From assembly GCA_017444165.1 (NCBI GenBank), contig JAFSXH010000248.1, positions 1-5,218 of the forward strand: a DNA stretch of 5,218 nt. Direction: 5' to 3'. The notes under the pieces are model-generated. The model searched no databases, was not told the DNA's origin, and was given only the letters and a program-made list of their open reading frames with translations. Below are positions 4,847-5,218 of this stretch, one piece after another (within the stretch, counting starts at the first letter, position 1; the number at the start of each line of letters is the position of its first letter). This DNA is from a bacterium. GTDB lineage: Bacteria; Vulcanimicrobiota; Xenobia; Xenobiales; Xenobiaceae. The position numbers and the translations under genes are program-made.

Positions 4847-5218
4847 ATGAACAGTAATATTAAATTAAAAATTGCAGTGACAACCCTCACTTTGTTGGTT
4901 TCAGCTAGTCTTGGAGCTTCTTCTGATGCTGATTCAGTCTCAGATAGCTGCCAGTTTTTACCTGCTAATAAGTACGTAGCGGGCTTTTTTCCCGATGATG
5001 GCGTGCCTAAATATAAACCTAAGAAAAAAGATAAATCAAAATCTGTTCCAGCTCCTCCAGCTCCCCCAACAGCTCAACCAACGCAACCCGTAGAAGACAA
5101 CGTAATAGAAATAATTGAACCCGCCGACAATTATCGAGCAGTAGATGCTCCCCCTACTCCACCCGGACAGCCAGAGATAGATACTAGCAGTCCTCAAGTT
5201 ACCAATCAAAACGATCAA
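4847..5218 (+). CDS. Exported proline-rich protein, N-terminal part (cut by right window edge)
   Basis: The open frame of 124 codons has no stop before the window ends. Residues 1-24 look like a Sec signal peptide: K6 and K8, hydrophobic core AVTTLTLLVSASLGA, cleavage probably near A20 or A24. A short region CQFLPANKYVAGFFPDDG (35-52) follows, then a basic stretch KYKPKKKDKSKS (55-66). A Pro/Ala/Gln/Thr-rich segment (VPAPPAPPTAQPTQP, 67-81) and an acidic, proline-containing tail complete the visible part. The basic-then-proline-rich layout resembles extended periplasm- or wall-spanning linkers, as in TonB-like or surface proteins, but no functional domain is visible and I do not name it. The ATG is chosen because the next alternative (GTG at 4877) would remove the positive end of the signal peptide. 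AGGG lies only one base before the ATG, too close to act as a ribosome site, so translation is probably leaderless. Confidence 0.75.
   Translation, partial: MNSNIKLKIAVTTLTLLVSASLGASSDADSVSDSCQFLPANKYVAGFFPDDGVPKYKPKKKDKSKSVPAPPAPPTAQPTQPVEDNVIEIIEPADNYRAVDAPPTPPGQPEIDTSSPQVTNQNDQ

Noticed and set aside
5036..5218. Minus-strand hydrophobic open frame reaching the right edge
   Set aside because: It is the complement of the proline-rich coding sequence; proline codons read in reverse give Gly/Trp-rich runs. The plus-strand frame has a promoter and a signal peptide.

Overview
The window looks like ordinary chromosome from a diderm (Gram-negative-type), moderately AT-rich bacterium. It carries the succinylase branch of lysine/diaminopimelate synthesis, a tRNA with an encoded CCA end, a lipoprotein and an exported protein. 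I could not fix the phylum. The DapD C-terminal half resembles the Bacteroidota-like form rather than the E. coli form, while DapE resembles the actinobacterial ('Gram-positive') subfamily, so the markers point in different directions.

Left part (1-2876, minus strand): tRNA-Ser(UGA), then dapD, dapE and alaS, all read right to left. dapD and dapE overlap by four bases (GTGA) and only 15 nt separate dapE from alaS, so the three form a tight operon. DapD adds a succinyl group to tetrahydrodipicolinate. DapE later removes it to give LL-diaminopimelate, the precursor of lysine and of the peptidoglycan cross-link. AlaS charges tRNA-Ala; only its N-terminal 274 residues lie in the window. An imperfect hairpin followed by a T-rich tract lies between the tRNA and dapD. 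It could end the tRNA transcript or meter read-through into the dap operon.

Right part (2877-5218, plus strand): a divergent intergenic region holds a good extended -10 promoter for a small flavoprotein with a compact four-cysteine motif of the iron-sulfur flavoprotein type. It is followed by a predicted 380-residue lipoprotein of unknown function. Last comes the start of an exported, proline-rich protein that runs off the right edge. That gene has a near-ideal extended -10 promoter whose expected transcription start falls on the A of its ATG, so its mRNA is probably leaderless.

The window shows no phage, transposon, CRISPR, toxin-antitoxin or defence genes. The items most worth a second look are the leaderless exported gene, the unknown lipoprotein, the mixed ancestry of DapD and DapE, the tRNA/dapD junction and a short cysteine-containing insertion in AlaS.
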